Shown here: in pieces, positions 8,087 through 17,897 of the stretch
Layout: each line of letters starts with the position of its first letter
Position numbering within the stretch: the stretch's first letter is position 1
The notes under the pieces: model-generated
What the model was told of the DNA's origin: nothing
What the model saw: only the letters and a program-made list of their open reading frames with translations
Database searches by the model: none
Made by a program: the position numbers and the translations under genes
Assembly: GCF_002148795.1 (NCBI RefSeq)
Contig: NZ_MPOB01000003.1
Coordinates: 1 to 64,000 of the forward strand
Reading direction: 5' to 3'
DNA length: 64,000 nt
Origin: Oceanibaculum nanhaiense
GTDB lineage: Bacteria > Pseudomonadota > Alphaproteobacteria > Oceanibaculales > Oceanibaculaceae

Positions 8087-9247
8087 CTATGACGCGACAG
8101 GCGAAACGGTTTCATTCTGCAGCCAGTGGCCGCAGCCCAGCCGCCGCGCCTCCGCCTGACTGTCGGCCACCGGTTCCAGACCGGTCACGATTGTCCAGCC
8201 TTCCCCGGCCAGACGCACGGCGGTGGCGCGCGGCGTACCGTAGGGCAGGAACAGAAGCCGGCCATTGGCCAGCGCCGGCAGGGCGCGCATCACGGTGTCC
8301 ATATAGAGCGTATAGCCGGTCGCCGGTTCATCCGACTGGCCAGCCAGATAGCGGCCGCCGCGCCCAAGCTCCCCCCGGATGCCGCGCGCGAACAGGCTGA
8401 AGCTGATGCCGGTATGATATTCGAAACCGCGATTCTCCACCGGATCGATGGTGATGGTGACATCCGGCCGGGCGGCGCGCATCAGATCGACGACCTGGCG
8501 CAGCCGTGCCAGCACCTCCTGCCCTGCCGGCGGCAGGTCGAGGTCGGCAAGCTTCTCAAAGGCGCGATTCACCGGGCCGCTGGCCTGCAACAGCGTCGCC
8601 AGCAGACTGCCGATATCACCGCCCACGGATGCCACCTCCGCTGCGTCCTTGCGGTCGAGCGCTGCGCGCACCCGCGCGATGTCGGAAGTCCCCAGCCCGG
8701 CGGCGGCGCAGATCGCGGGCACCAGGGTGGGCATCATCAGATCGATGGAGGTGTTGCGCACACCGACGGCGGCCAGCGCTTCCAGCGCCATGACGCAGAT
8801 TTCCGCATCGGCGGCGGCGGACGGGCTGCCGATCAGCTCCGCGCCGACCTGGACGAACTCGCGCTCCGGCGACAGCTGCGAGCCCAGCACGCGCAGCACC
8901 TCGCCGGCATAGGATAGGCGCAGCGGGCGCGGCGCATTGGCCAGCCGCGTGGTGGCGATGCGCGCGATCTGCATGGTCATGTCCGCGCGCACGCCCATCA
9001 TGCGCTGCGAGACCGGGTCCATGACACGGAAAATGCGGGTGCCCATCTTCGGGCTGGCGCCGTCCAGCAGGCTGCCTTCGAATTCGACCAGGGGCGGCTT
9101 CACGAGCTGGTAGCCGAAACCGCGCATATAATCCAGCAGCGTCCGGACAGCTTCGGATTCCTGGGCCGCTTCGGGCGGCAGCACGTCGCGCAGGCCGTTG
9201 GGAAGCAGCGCGCGCGGGCCGGTATCGCCGGCGTTTTGCGCCGTCAC
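8087..9247 (-). CDS. hisZ: ATP phosphoribosyltransferase regulatory subunit
   Basis: 386 aa from a GTG start at 9247, chosen because GGAGG lies about six bases upstream; a longer form adds 18 basic residues that do not look like the family. It is a histidyl-tRNA synthetase-like protein without aminoacylation function. It has the class II core with motif 2-like segments around residues 80-120 and a GxEYHTGISF segment near 280. HisZ pairs with the short HisG to form the first enzyme of histidine synthesis. It is probably co-transcribed with purA; hisG is not in this window. Confidence 0.92.
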   Translation of the reverse strand: MTAQNAGDTGPRALLPNGLRDVLPPEAAQESEAVRTLLDYMRGFGYQLVKPPLVEFEGSLLDGASPKMGTRIFRVMDPVSQRMMGVRADMTMQIARIATTRLANAPRPLRLSYAGEVLRVLGSQLSPEREFVQVGAELIGSPSAAADAEICVMALEALAAVGVRNTSIDLMMPTLVPAICAAAGLGTSDIARVRAALDRKDAAEVASVGGDIGSLLATLLQASGPVNRAFEKLADLDLPPAGQEVLARLRQVVDLMRAARPDVTITIDPVENRGFEYHTGISFSLFARGIRGELGRGGRYLAGQSDEPATGYTLYMDTVMRALPALANGRLLFLPYGTPRATAVRLAGEGWTIVTGLEPVADSQAEARRLGCGHWLQNETVSPVAS

Positions 9248-9379
9248 CTGTATCCTCCGGGTTCTTCGAGAGACCGCCCGCTTACCTACCGGGTTTGCCA
9301 CGATTGGGCAAACGGAAAACCGGCAGGCCGGCGAACGGTCCCTGAAAATCCCCCAGACAGCTCCCCTGGAAAGCTGTGG

Positions 9380-11359
9380 TCAGAAGCTGCCGCGCACCCC
9401 GAACAGCGCGGTCAGGCCACGCCCGGCAAAGCCGTTCGACGGCTCATACTCGCGGTCGAACAGGTTATAGACCTTGCCGAACAGCGAGACATCCTCACGC
9501 AGCTGGTAGCTGCCCGACAGATTGACCAGCGTGTAGGAACCGTTACGCCGGTTGCCTAGGAAGCTGCCGGCGTCGTCATAGGCGACATCCAGCCGGCTGC
9601 CGACATAGACCAGCTCCGGTCCGAAGCTGAGGTCATGCATCGGCTTCAGATCGACCGAAAGCGAGCCCTGATGGCGCGGCCGGCGCAGCAGCATCTGGCC
9701 GGTATCCTCGTTGCGCGCCTGCATCCAGGTATAGTTCAGCCTGGTCTCGATCCAATCGGCCGGACGCAGGGCGATGAAGCTCTCCACCCCCTCGCTCGAC
9801 GCCTCGCCGATATTCACCACGGTCTGCTGCACGAAATCGTTGGTGATGAGGTCATCGGTCTTCGTCCTGAAATAGGTCGCACCGAAGCTGACCGCCTTGG
9901 CCCGGCCGCGAACCGGCAGGTCGGTCTCGAACCCCACCTCCCAGGAGAAGGATTCCTCCGGGCTCAGGTTGGTGTTGCCGCGATAGCCGTAATTATCCAC
10001 GCCGAACCGGTCATACAATGTCGGCGCCTTGTAGGCGGTGCCGACCGCGCCAGAGAAGCGCGTCAGGATTTCCGGCACCGCGACCACCGCGCCGATCCGG
10101 TAGGTCAGCGTATTGTCGTAATCGTCCGGCACGTCGTAACGCAGCCCCGCGGTCACGTCGATGCGCTCGCTTACCCGCGCCTGCAGGTTGGTATAGAGCG
10201 CATAATCGTTGGAATCGGCATCCAGCGACTGGGTGAACGGCCCCCAGACGCTGACCGAATTCGTGCTGGTCTCCACCGTGCTGCGCGCGGCACTGCCGCC
10301 GAACACCAGCACCGTGTCGCGCAGGCCACCCAGATCGCCGATCCGGTAGGTATTCTGCAACTCGGCGAAGCTGCGCACCGATTCGTAGCTGTCATCTGTC
10401 AGATTCGCGCTGGCGGCGTCGGGCCGGTTGGTGAAGCTGCGGTCGTGACGGCTCTGCCCGATATCGAGGCGCGAGGTCAGGCTGCCATCGAACAGATAGG
10501 CCTCACCGCCCAGCTTGTAGAGGAAATGCTCGTTCTCGCCGGTATAGTTCGGCTCCTCGTTCGGGACATTATCGAGGTCGAATTCGTTGCGGCGGTAGCG
10601 CATCAGCGCATCCACCCGCCCGGCATCGCCGATATTGTAGCCCAGCTTGCCGGTGATGGTGGTGACTTCCGATCCGTCCTTCTCGTCAATATTGCCGGCG
10701 ATACGTGACGGCGAAAGATTGATACCGTCGGTGCGGAAATGCTCGGCGCTGACCATATAGTCGAAACCGTCCGAGCGGCCGCGCAAGCCTGCCTGTGCCT
10801 GCACCGTTCCATGGCTGCCGCCGGCCGCCTGCCCGAAAATTTCGGCCTTCTTACGCGACGGCGCGCGGGTGATCATGTTGATGACGCCGCCAATGGCATT
10901 GCTGCCATAGAGGCTGGAGACCGGCCCGCGCACCACTTCGATGCGCTCCAGATCGCCGACCAGGTCGTCGCCGAAATTATAGGCGCCGCCCGCCCCCGAC
11001 GGATCGTTCACCGGCACGCCATCGACCAGCACCAGCACATGGTCGCTGTTGGCGCCGCGCATGAACACCGAGGTCTGCTGACCGGGGCCGCCCAGCCGCA
11101 CGACGGCGAGGCCCGGCACGGTGCGCAGCGCCTCCTCCACGGTCTGGTAGCCGCCACGGTCAATGGCCTCGCGGTCGATGACGGTAACCTGGGCGGGGAT
11201 ACGCTCCAGTTCGGTTTCGGCGCGGGTCGCGGTGATGACGATGTGCGGCATGAGCTGGGCGACGCTGTCGCCCGGCTGGCTCTGCGCGCGAACGGCGGCA
11301 GCGGGAAGCGCGACAACGCAGAGTGCGCTGCCGATCAGCAGGGAAGAACGGAATGACAT
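9380..11359 (-). CDS. btuB: TonB-dependent outer-membrane cobalamin receptor, BtuB-like
   Basis: 659 aa from the ATG at 11359, which opens a clear signal peptide (about 1-26, ending AVRAQ). A TonB box-like HIVITATR segment lies near 36-43. The plug domain follows to about 165, and the beta-barrel ends in an aromatic C-terminal residue (VRGSF), as outer-membrane barrels need for assembly. It would take up vitamin B12 or a related corrinoid with energy from TonB-ExbBD. The assignment to cobalamin rests mainly on the cobalamin riboswitch in its leader. Confidence 0.92.
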   Translation of the reverse strand: MSFRSSLLIGSALCVVALPAAAVRAQSQPGDSVAQLMPHIVITATRAETELERIPAQVTVIDREAIDRGGYQTVEEALRTVPGLAVVRLGGPGQQTSVFMRGANSDHVLVLVDGVPVNDPSGAGGAYNFGDDLVGDLERIEVVRGPVSSLYGSNAIGGVINMITRAPSRKKAEIFGQAAGGSHGTVQAQAGLRGRSDGFDYMVSAEHFRTDGINLSPSRIAGNIDEKDGSEVTTITGKLGYNIGDAGRVDALMRYRRNEFDLDNVPNEEPNYTGENEHFLYKLGGEAYLFDGSLTSRLDIGQSRHDRSFTNRPDAASANLTDDSYESVRSFAELQNTYRIGDLGGLRDTVLVFGGSAARSTVETSTNSVSVWGPFTQSLDADSNDYALYTNLQARVSERIDVTAGLRYDVPDDYDNTLTYRIGAVVAVPEILTRFSGAVGTAYKAPTLYDRFGVDNYGYRGNTNLSPEESFSWEVGFETDLPVRGRAKAVSFGATYFRTKTDDLITNDFVQQTVVNIGEASSEGVESFIALRPADWIETRLNYTWMQARNEDTGQMLLRRPRHQGSLSVDLKPMHDLSFGPELVYVGSRLDVAYDDAGSFLGNRRNGSYTLVNLSGSYQLREDVSLFGKVYNLFDREYEPSNGFAGRGLTALFGVRGSF

Positions 11360-11550
11360 GAAAACCCCATCGAGAGATGACGCGAAAACAGGTTGCGCGT
11401 GACCGGAAGGGGCATGGATGCCCCACGATGGAGAGATAGAGACCCGCGACAGCTCATAGCCCTTCCGCCTCCGGCAACCCAGCCAATGGATTGGCGTCAC
11501 CGCTGCGGACAGCCGTTCCGACGATTCACCCCGATCGACGGTCGCGGGAC

Positions 11551-11735
11551 GTGCTCACGCTGGCAGGTCTCCTGACTCGCGGGTCGCTGCACCTGCCCTG
11601 CCTTCCCGGTTTCCCAGTGGCCTGTTTGGACCGGCGCTCGCCGCTTACAGTTGCGGGGACAGTCGCGGCATTGCCCAGCCGAAGCCGGACGCACCGCGTT
11701 CCCTTTTCATCCCTTGCGGGAACCAACGCTGGGTC
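11551..11735 (-). promoter_or_regulatory. Cobalamin riboswitch
   Basis: Read on the minus strand this 185-nt block carries the conserved elements of the adenosylcobalamin aptamer in order. They are a GGTTCCCGCAAGGGA-type P2 region followed by TGAAAAGGGAACGCGGTG, then CCCCGCAACTGTAAGCGG, then GCCACTGG with GGGAAGGC, and finally the B12 box AGTCAGGAGACCTGCC near 11562-11578. About 190 nt separate it from the receptor start. Binding of cobalamin should reduce receptor expression. I could not identify the expression platform with certainty. Confidence 0.96.
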
Positions 11736-11767
11736 TAGTTCTATAAGAATGCTGCATGCCGAGGCAA

Positions 11768-11794
11768 GCACGCATACCACAGGCACGCATACCA
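11768..11794. repeat. Tandem 15-bp-period duplication upstream of the riboswitch
   Basis: The 12-mer GCACGCATACCA occurs at 11768-11779 and again at 11783-11794, a period of exactly 15 bp. It lies in the non-coding gap between the cobalamin riboswitch and the divergent flavin reductase-like gene, probably near one of the promoters. Its period matches the duplications found at coding boundaries elsewhere in the window. Confidence 0.85.
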
Positions 11795-11910
11795 TATGGC
11801 CCTAATAGCCTCTGGCATCCCCGCTTCGGCCTCGCTACTCTCTTGCCATCTCGTTGGCTGCGCCGCCGTCCGGCAGGCATCGGCCTCCCATCTCAGGAGC
11901 GACTCCCCTT

Positions 11911-12537
11911 ATGTTCTACGAACCCGACAAGAAGAATCACGGCCTGCCGCGCGACCCGTTCAAATCGCTGGTGGTACCGCGCCCAATCGGCTGGATTTCC
12001 ACGCTGGACGAGGATGGCCGGCCCAATCTGGCGCCCTACAGCTTCTTCAACGCCGTGGCGTCCGACCCGCCCTGCGTGATGTTCGCCGCCGGCCTGCGCC
12101 CGGAAGCCGTGGCGTTCAAAGACAGCCAGGCCAATGCCGAGAAGACCGGCGAGTTCGTGGTCAACATGGCGACCTATGATCTGCGCGAGCAGATGAACAT
12201 CTCCTCCGCCGGCCTGCCCGCCGGGCAGAACGAGTTCGAGGCCGCCGGGCTGGAGACGCTGCCGTCCAGCATGGTGAAGCCGCCGCGCGTGAAGGGCGCC
12301 CCCGTGCATCTGGAATGCAAGTATCTGCAGACCGTGAAAATGCCGAGCTGGGATCCCGAGCGCGGCAATTACGTGATCTTCGGGCGCGTGGTCGGCATTC
12401 ACATCGCCGACGAGGTCATCAACGATAAGGGCTTCGTCGATGTGACGCGCTTCCGCCCGATCTCGCGCCTCGGCTACATGGAATATGCCGTGGTGAACGA
12501 AGTGTTCGTGATGAACCGGCCCGGCGGCGCAGGCTGA
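11911..12537 (+). CDS. Flavin reductase-like (FMN-binding split barrel) protein
   Basis: 208 aa from the ATG at 11911; an AGGAG motif lies 11 bp upstream. The pattern PRPIGWISTLDEDGRPNLAPYSFF (given here as a family signature spanning about residues 25-48) and the following MFAAGL segment fit the flavin reductase/DIM6-NTAB group, which binds FMN and often supplies reduced flavin to a monooxygenase. No monooxygenase gene is adjacent, so the partner is unknown. The gene runs divergently from the cobalamin receptor and converges on the ppx gene 13 bp away. Confidence 0.85.
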   Translation: MFYEPDKKNHGLPRDPFKSLVVPRPIGWISTLDEDGRPNLAPYSFFNAVASDPPCVMFAAGLRPEAVAFKDSQANAEKTGEFVVNMATYDLREQMNISSAGLPAGQNEFEAAGLETLPSSMVKPPRVKGAPVHLECKYLQTVKMPSWDPERGNYVIFGRVVGIHIADEVINDKGFVDVTRFRPISRLGYMEYAVVNEVFVMNRPGGAG

Positions 12538-12550
12538 ACAGCATCGGGCC

Positions 12551-14080
12551 TTATGGCAGGAGAGTAATCTCTCCGGTCTGGCCCAGGGCGGCGGCAAGCG
12601 AGTCGAGCCGCCGCTTCACCACATCCCCGGACAGGGCGGCATGGGGCTTCGCGATCGCGAAGCCCAGCTTGCCAAGCCCGGGGCGCAGCGGTGTCTCCCG
12701 CAATATGCCGGGCGCGCCACCGGTGAAGGTATGGGCAAGCCGCAGCGCCAGCCCCAGCACCAGGGCCTGGCTGGTCTGCTCCTTGTCCAGCAGCTTCTTC
12801 GCGATGTCCGCCGCCGGCAGGTCGATATTGCCGACATAGCGCGCCATCAGCGCCAGGGCGACGAAAGCGCGGCCGGCATGGTCGAAACCGGGTATCGGCG
12901 CGCGCAGCACCTTCCAGAAGACATTTTCCGCGCGATAGTCGGGATGTTCCGCCCAGGCGGTGTCCGACAGGATGCACGCCGCATGGCGCAGCCGCCGGCG
13001 CAGCGGCGTATCCTCCGGAAACAGCGGTGTTGTCCAGTCCAGCAACTCCTCGCCATGCGGCGGGAAACGCCCGGCCGCAGCGGCGAATTTGCGCGCCGAT
13101 TCGATGAGCGGGTCCAGGCTCTTCGCCTCGTCCGGCAGCAGATCGAACAGGCAGCCCTCACGCAGGCCATAGGCGGAGAACACGACGCAGGACGGCTCGG
13201 CCAGCGTCAGCAGCCGGCGCATCAACAAGGCAGCCATCGGGATGGTTTCCAGCCGGCGCTTCGACACCCCGTTGATGGCTTTCATCTCGGACTTGCCGAT
13301 TTGCTGCAGCCGGTCCAGGAAATCCAGCAGCGCCGGCGTCTGCAGGCGGTATTCGTGCAGGATGTGCAGCGGATAACCGGTCATGTCCATATGCGCCTTG
13401 GCGATGGAGCGCCAGCCCCCGCCAACGGCATAAAGCGGCCGCCCCTTCAGGCCGGACAGCCAGGGCACACTGGCCAGATGGCGGTCGATATGGGCAACCA
13501 GTTTCTTGCGATTCGCCGGCCCGTCGAGCGCCGACAGACGCAAGGGCCCCAGCGGCAGTGTCGTCTGCTGGCCGATGCTGCCGACACGCAGATCGACCAG
13601 TTCCATGCTACCGCCGCCCAGATCGCCGGCCACGCCATCGGCCTGCGGCATGGCGCAGAGCACGCCGAGTGCGGAGAGCCGGGCTTCCTCGGCGCCCGAG
13701 AGGACGCGTACATCGAAGCCCAGGCGACCTTCCACTTCGGCGACGAAAGCCGCGCCATTCTCGGCATCGCGCACGGCGGCTGTCGCCAGCACATGCAGCG
13801 TCGCCACCTCCATGCCGCGCGCCACGGCGGCGAACCGCGCCAGGCTGTCAAAGGCAGCATTCACGCCGTCTTCCGACAGCCGGTTGGTCTCTGTCAGCCC
13901 CTTGCCGAGGCCGCACAGTGCCTTTTCGTTGAACAGCGGCAGAAAGCCGCGCTCCGGACGGTCATAGACCACGAGGCGGATCGAGTTGGAGCCGATGTCG
14001 ATGACCCCGACATGGCCGCCGATACCCATCGTCCCCGAACTCAGCCTGGCGGCCGGATCGTCGATCCGTTTTTCCTGCAT
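12551..14080 (-). CDS. ppx: Ppx/GppA phosphatase family exopolyphosphatase
   Basis: 509 aa. The N-terminal ASKHA domain starts with VIDIGSNSIRLVVYD near residue 25, the nucleotide/phosphate-binding motif typical of the family. A second motif, GDLGGGSMEL, lies near 150. A C-terminal HD-like helical region follows. The family removes terminal phosphates from polyphosphate or converts pppGpp to ppGpp. The neighbouring polyphosphate kinase, transcribed into this gene with 28 bp between them, points to polyphosphate turnover. The first residues may be a little long: an internal ATG at residue 18 is also possible. Confidence 0.92.
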   Translation of the reverse strand: MQEKRIDDPAARLSSGTMGIGGHVGVIDIGSNSIRLVVYDRPERGFLPLFNEKALCGLGKGLTETNRLSEDGVNAAFDSLARFAAVARGMEVATLHVLATAAVRDAENGAAFVAEVEGRLGFDVRVLSGAEEARLSALGVLCAMPQADGVAGDLGGGSMELVDLRVGSIGQQTTLPLGPLRLSALDGPANRKKLVAHIDRHLASVPWLSGLKGRPLYAVGGGWRSIAKAHMDMTGYPLHILHEYRLQTPALLDFLDRLQQIGKSEMKAINGVSKRRLETIPMAALLMRRLLTLAEPSCVVFSAYGLREGCLFDLLPDEAKSLDPLIESARKFAAAAGRFPPHGEELLDWTTPLFPEDTPLRRRLRHAACILSDTAWAEHPDYRAENVFWKVLRAPIPGFDHAGRAFVALALMARYVGNIDLPAADIAKKLLDKEQTSQALVLGLALRLAHTFTGGAPGILRETPLRPGLGKLGFAIAKPHAALSGDVVKRRLDSLAAALGQTGEITLLP

Positions 14081-14108
14081 TGCGTCCTAAGTCGCGTTTC
14101 GGTGCGGA

Positions 14109-16247
14109 TCAGCTCACCACCAAACGCGGCAGCGGCTGCGACTTCTTAAGGGCACTGCCCCGGCCGGACAAGCTCGGATTCGTCATGAAGTAGTGATGAA
14201 CATTGAAATCGCCCTCGCCAGCGGGCAGCCGGATATAGTTGCCATCGGGCCGCAACCGCCAGCTTTGCTGCACATCCTTCAGGTTGGCGACCATGATCTG
14301 GTCGAGAATCTGTTCATGCACTGTCGGATTGTCGATCAGCACCAGCGTCTCGACGCGGCGGTCCATATTGCGCTGCATCCAGTCAGCCGAGGAGATGAAC
14401 ATCTTGTTCTCCGGCGACGGCATGGGGTGCCCGTTGGCAAAGCAGGCGATGCGGCCATGTTCCAGGAAGCGGCCGACGATGCTCTTCACCTTGATGTTCT
14501 CCGACAGCCCCTTGATGCCGGGCCGCAGACAGCAGATGCCGCGCACCACCAGTTCGATCGGCACCCCGGCCTGCGATGCGATGTAGAGCGCATCGATCAG
14601 CTTCTCGTCCACCAGCGAGTTCAGCTTTACCCAGATACCCGACGGCTTGCCGGCCTTGGCGTTGCGCACCTCGGTGCGGATATGGGCGAGCAAGGTATCG
14701 CGCAGGCTGAACGGCGCCATCGCCAGCTTCGTCAGCTTCGCCGGCTGGGCGTAGCCGGTCATGAAGTTGAACACGCTGGCGGCGTCCTGGCACAGTTCGG
14801 GATCGCAGGTGAAGAACGACAGGTCGGTATAGATCTTGGCCGTCACCGGATGATAATTGCCGGTGCCGAAATGGCAGTAGGAGCGCAAGCTGCCACCCTC
14901 GCGCCGCACTACCATCGACACCTTGGCGTGGGTCTTCAGATCCATGAAGCCATAGACCACCTGACAGCCGGCGCGTTCCAGATCGCGCGCCCACTGGATA
15001 TTCGCCTCCTCGTCGAAGCGCGCCTTCAGCTCGACCATGGCAGTGACCGACTTGCCGCTCTCGGCCGCCTCGATCAGCTCCTTCACGATCGGCGAATCCT
15101 TCGAGGTGCGATACAGCGTCTGCTTGATCGCGATGACCGCCGGATCGCGGGCCGCCTGACGCAGAAACTGCACCACCACGTCGAAACTCTCGAACGGGTG
15201 ATGGACCACGATGTCCTTGTGCCGGATCGCCGCGAAACAGTCGCCGCCGAAATCCCGGATCCGCTCAGGGAAGCGGGCGTTGAACGGTTCGAACAGCAGA
15301 TCGGTGCGTTCCGAGACGATGAGCTGCGACAGATCGTCGATGCCGATCATCTCCTCCAGCGAGAATACATCCTGCGGACCAACGCCCAGCTGGTCGATGA
15401 CGAAGCTGCGCAGATCGTCCGGCATGCTGCCATTCACCGTCAGCCGGATCACGCTGCCGCGCCGCCGCCGGCGCAGGGCGCTCTCGAACAGGCGGACCAG
15501 ATCCTCCGCTTCCTCGTCGATTTCCATTTCGCTGTCGCGCAGCACGCGGAAGATGCCGCTGCCCAGAAGCTCGAAGCCCGGAAACAGCTTCTCGTAGAAC
15601 TGCACGATGAGATGTTCCATCGGCAGGAAGCGGATCGCCGCCCCCGGCAGGCGGATGAAGCGGCCGATCTGCGGCGGCATCGGCACCAGCGCCTCCAACC
15701 GGCGCTTGTCGGCACCGCGCTGCAGCTGCAGCACGATGGATTTGCCCCTGTTCGGCAGAAACGGGAAGGGATGCGCCGGATCGACGGCCAGCGGCGTCAG
15801 CGTCGGGAACACCTGCTCCATGAAATAGCGTTCGAGCCACTTCTGGTCGGAGCGGGTCAATTGCGACCATTCGACCATAGCCAGTCCGACTACGCGCAGC
15901 TCCTCACGCAGGGCGCGCCAGCAGCTCTGCTGCTCGGTCACCAGCTTCGCCGTCGCCTGCCAGATCGCCTCCAGCTGCTGCGCCGGGGTCAGCCCGTCCT
16001 GGCTCTGGGTGTTCACATTGGCCTCGACCTGGCCCTTCAGGCCGGCGACGCGCACCATGTAGAACTCGTCCAGATTGGAGGAGGAAATCGACAGGAAGCG
16101 CAGCCGCTCCAGCAGCGGATGCTTCGGATTCCCCGCTTCCTCCAGAACCCGGCCGTTGAAGGCCAGCCACGACAGCTCGCGGTTGAAGAACCGCTTGGGG
16201 GAATGGATGTCCACCGCGTCGGCAGTCTCGATCTCGGCTGTCGTCAC
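14109..16247 (-). CDS. ppk1: Polyphosphate kinase 1
   Basis: 712 aa from a GTG start at 16247, supported by GGAGGAGAG about five bases upstream. The N-terminal domain starts with [13 protein letters not shown], a hallmark of PPK1. The autophosphorylated histidine is in [10 protein letters not shown] near residue 440, and a second conserved histidine is in FLEHGRI near 600. PPK1 reversibly transfers the gamma phosphate of ATP to polyphosphate at the membrane. It is followed by ppx in the same direction, so synthesis and breakdown appear to be in one operon. Confidence 0.97.
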   Translation of the reverse strand: MTTAEIETADAVDIHSPKRFFNRELSWLAFNGRVLEEAGNPKHPLLERLRFLSISSSNLDEFYMVRVAGLKGQVEANVNTQSQDGLTPAQQLEAIWQATAKLVTEQQSCWRALREELRVVGLAMVEWSQLTRSDQKWLERYFMEQVFPTLTPLAVDPAHPFPFLPNRGKSIVLQLQRGADKRRLEALVPMPPQIGRFIRLPGAAIRFLPMEHLIVQFYEKLFPGFELLGSGIFRVLRDSEMEIDEEAEDLVRLFESALRRRRRGSVIRLTVNGSMPDDLRSFVIDQLGVGPQDVFSLEEMIGIDDLSQLIVSERTDLLFEPFNARFPERIRDFGGDCFAAIRHKDIVVHHPFESFDVVVQFLRQAARDPAVIAIKQTLYRTSKDSPIVKELIEAAESGKSVTAMVELKARFDEEANIQWARDLERAGCQVVYGFMDLKTHAKVSMVVRREGGSLRSYCHFGTGNYHPVTAKIYTDLSFFTCDPELCQDAASVFNFMTGYAQPAKLTKLAMAPFSLRDTLLAHIRTEVRNAKAGKPSGIWVKLNSLVDEKLIDALYIASQAGVPIELVVRGICCLRPGIKGLSENIKVKSIVGRFLEHGRIACFANGHPMPSPENKMFISSADWMQRNMDRRVETLVLIDNPTVHEQILDQIMVANLKDVQQSWRLRPDGNYIRLPAGEGDFNVHHYFMTNPSLSGRGSALKKSQPLPRLVVS

Positions 16248-16379
16248 GTCGCTCTCCTCCGGCCACCGGTCGTGCGCCCAGCCAGCGGGGCGCGAAACGC
16301 CTATTGAAATAGCATGAGGCCGGGGCGCTGTCATGCAAGCCCCGGCCCCAACACGTGACGGATTCGTGAAGTTTTCGGC

Positions 16380-17159
16380 TTACAGCGTGCCGTTATAGGC
16401 GCCGCCATCCATCACCAGATTCTGTCCGGTGACAAAGCCGACATGGCCACTGCACAGATAGGCGCAGGCGGCCCCGAACTCCTCGATGGTGCCGAAGCGG
16501 CCCGCCGGGTTCTGCTGGCGCCGCGAATCGAGCACCTCGTCGATGCTCTTGCCGGCCTGCTTGGCGGCACTTTCCGCCGTCTTGCGCACGCGGTCGGTCT
16601 CGAACGGGCCAGGCAGCAGATTGTTGATCGTCACATTGTGCTTCACGATCTGCCGCGACAGGCCGGCGACGAAGCCGGTCAGGCCGGCGCGCGCGCCGTT
16701 CGACATGCCGAGGATCGGGATCGGCGACTTCACCGAGGCCGAGGTGATGTTCACGATGCGCCCGAACTTGCGGGAGATCATGCCGTCCACCGTCGCCTTG
16801 ATCAGCTCGATCGGGGTCAGCATGTTGTCGTTCAGCGCCTTGTTCCAGTCATCCAGCGACCAGTCGCGGAAATCGCCCGGCGGCGGGCCGCCGGCATTGG
16901 TCACCAGAATGTCCGGCGCCGGGCAGGCCGCCAGCAGCTTGGCCCGGCCTTCCGGGGTGGTGACGTCGCAGGCGATGGCGGTCACCTTGGCACCGGTCTC
17001 CTTGCGGATTTCCTCTGCGGTGGCCTCCAGCGCCTCCGCACCGCGGGCGGAGATCACCAGCTCAACCCCCTCGCCGGCCAGCGCCAGGGCGCAGCCCTTG
17101 CCGAGACCCTTGCTGGAGGCACAGACGATCGCCTTGCGCCCCTTGATGCCCATATCCAT
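16380..17159 (-). CDS. Atypical short-chain dehydrogenase/reductase lacking the YxxxK pair
   Basis: 259 aa with an SDR fold. The N-terminal cofactor loop reads CASSKGLGKGCA instead of TGxxxGIG. NAGGPPPGD near residue 90 corresponds to the NNAG motif. Where most SDRs have Ser-Tyr-x3-Lys, this one reads LGMSNGARAG, so Tyr and Lys are replaced. A named subgroup of SDRs annotated as beta-ketoacyl-ACP reductase-like has the same loss, so this is a known variant rather than decay. The substrate is unknown. The gene lies 3 bp downstream of hdaA on the same strand and is probably translated from the same message. Confidence 0.85.
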   Translation of the reverse strand: MDMGIKGRKAIVCASSKGLGKGCALALAGEGVELVISARGAEALEATAEEIRKETGAKVTAIACDVTTPEGRAKLLAACPAPDILVTNAGGPPPGDFRDWSLDDWNKALNDNMLTPIELIKATVDGMISRKFGRIVNITSASVKSPIPILGMSNGARAGLTGFVAGLSRQIVKHNVTINNLLPGPFETDRVRKTAESAAKQAGKSIDEVLDSRRQQNPAGRFGTIEEFGAACAYLCSGHVGFVTGQNLVMDGGAYNGTL

Positions 17160-17162
17160 GGA

Positions 17163-17897
17163 TCAGTTTCCTTCCTGTTTATTGTCATCATCCTGCCGCA
17201 CCGGCATGTCCGCTTCCTCCGGCCACTCCTGCGAGAGGATTTCGCGCGCCAGCGGCACGGTGATGTTGCGCCGGGAGGCAAGCGCCGCCCGGTCCAGCCG
17301 GTCAACGATGGCGCGCAGATAGCCGAAGGAACGTTCGATGCGGGGCAGCAGGAACTGCACAAGGTCCTGACTTACCATGAGCTGCCGGTCGGCGAACAGC
17401 TTTACCATAACGGCGGCCAGCAGCGGCTCGTCCGGCGCGCCGAGCCCGACGGCCGGCAGCGCGGCCAGTCGGGAATGCAGGTCAGGCAGCCTGGCCGCCA
17501 GCCGCGCCGGCGCTTCCCGCATGGTCAGCAGCAGATGGCCGTCGCGCTCGCCCAGCAGGTTCAACAGATGCAGCAGGCCGCGTTCATCCACGATCCGGTC
17601 GGCATCGTCCAGCACCAGCGCCGTGGCGTCGTCCAGCAGCGCCGGCACCGCCGCCTGGGTCACCGACAGGGCGTCGGTCCGCCTTGCACCGCTAATCCCC
17701 TGCCAGACCGAGGCCAGATGCGTCTTGCCGCAGCCCGCCGGGCCATAGATCACCAGCGCATGCGGCAGCCGCCCGACGCGCGGCCAGTCCGGCCAGCGGT
17801 CCAGCCAGGCGACGGCGTCCGCATTGCTGTCGGCCACTAGAAAATCCTCCCGCCCGAGCGCGGGCCGGTGCGGCAGATCGAAGGCAAGCTGTTTCAT
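17163..17897 (-). CDS. hdaA: DnaA-homologous regulator of replication initiation (Hda-type)
   Basis: 244 aa. The N-terminus QLAFDLP resembles the beta-clamp-binding motif of Hda proteins. A Walker A motif (GPAGCGKTH) lies near 52-60, a Walker B-like LVLDDAD near 95, and sensor 1-like LLLTMRE near 123. The length and the lack of a DNA-binding domain IV exclude DnaA itself. With the sliding clamp it stimulates ATP hydrolysis by DnaA and so limits re-initiation. Its start overlaps the stop of the upstream AI-2E family gene by 4 bp, so they are translationally coupled. Confidence 0.88.
   Translation of the reverse strand: MKQLAFDLPHRPALGREDFLVADSNADAVAWLDRWPDWPRVGRLPHALVIYGPAGCGKTHLASVWQGISGARRTDALSVTQAAVPALLDDATALVLDDADRIVDERGLLHLLNLLGERDGHLLLTMREAPARLAARLPDLHSRLAALPAVGLGAPDEPLLAAVMVKLFADRQLMVSQDLVQFLLPRIERSFGYLRAIVDRLDRAALASRRNITVPLAREILSQEWPEEADMPVRQDDDNKQEGN

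Noticed and set aside
14193-16307. 704-aa open frame on the plus strand
   Set aside because: Antisense to ppk1, which has all its motifs; the composition is that of a shadow.
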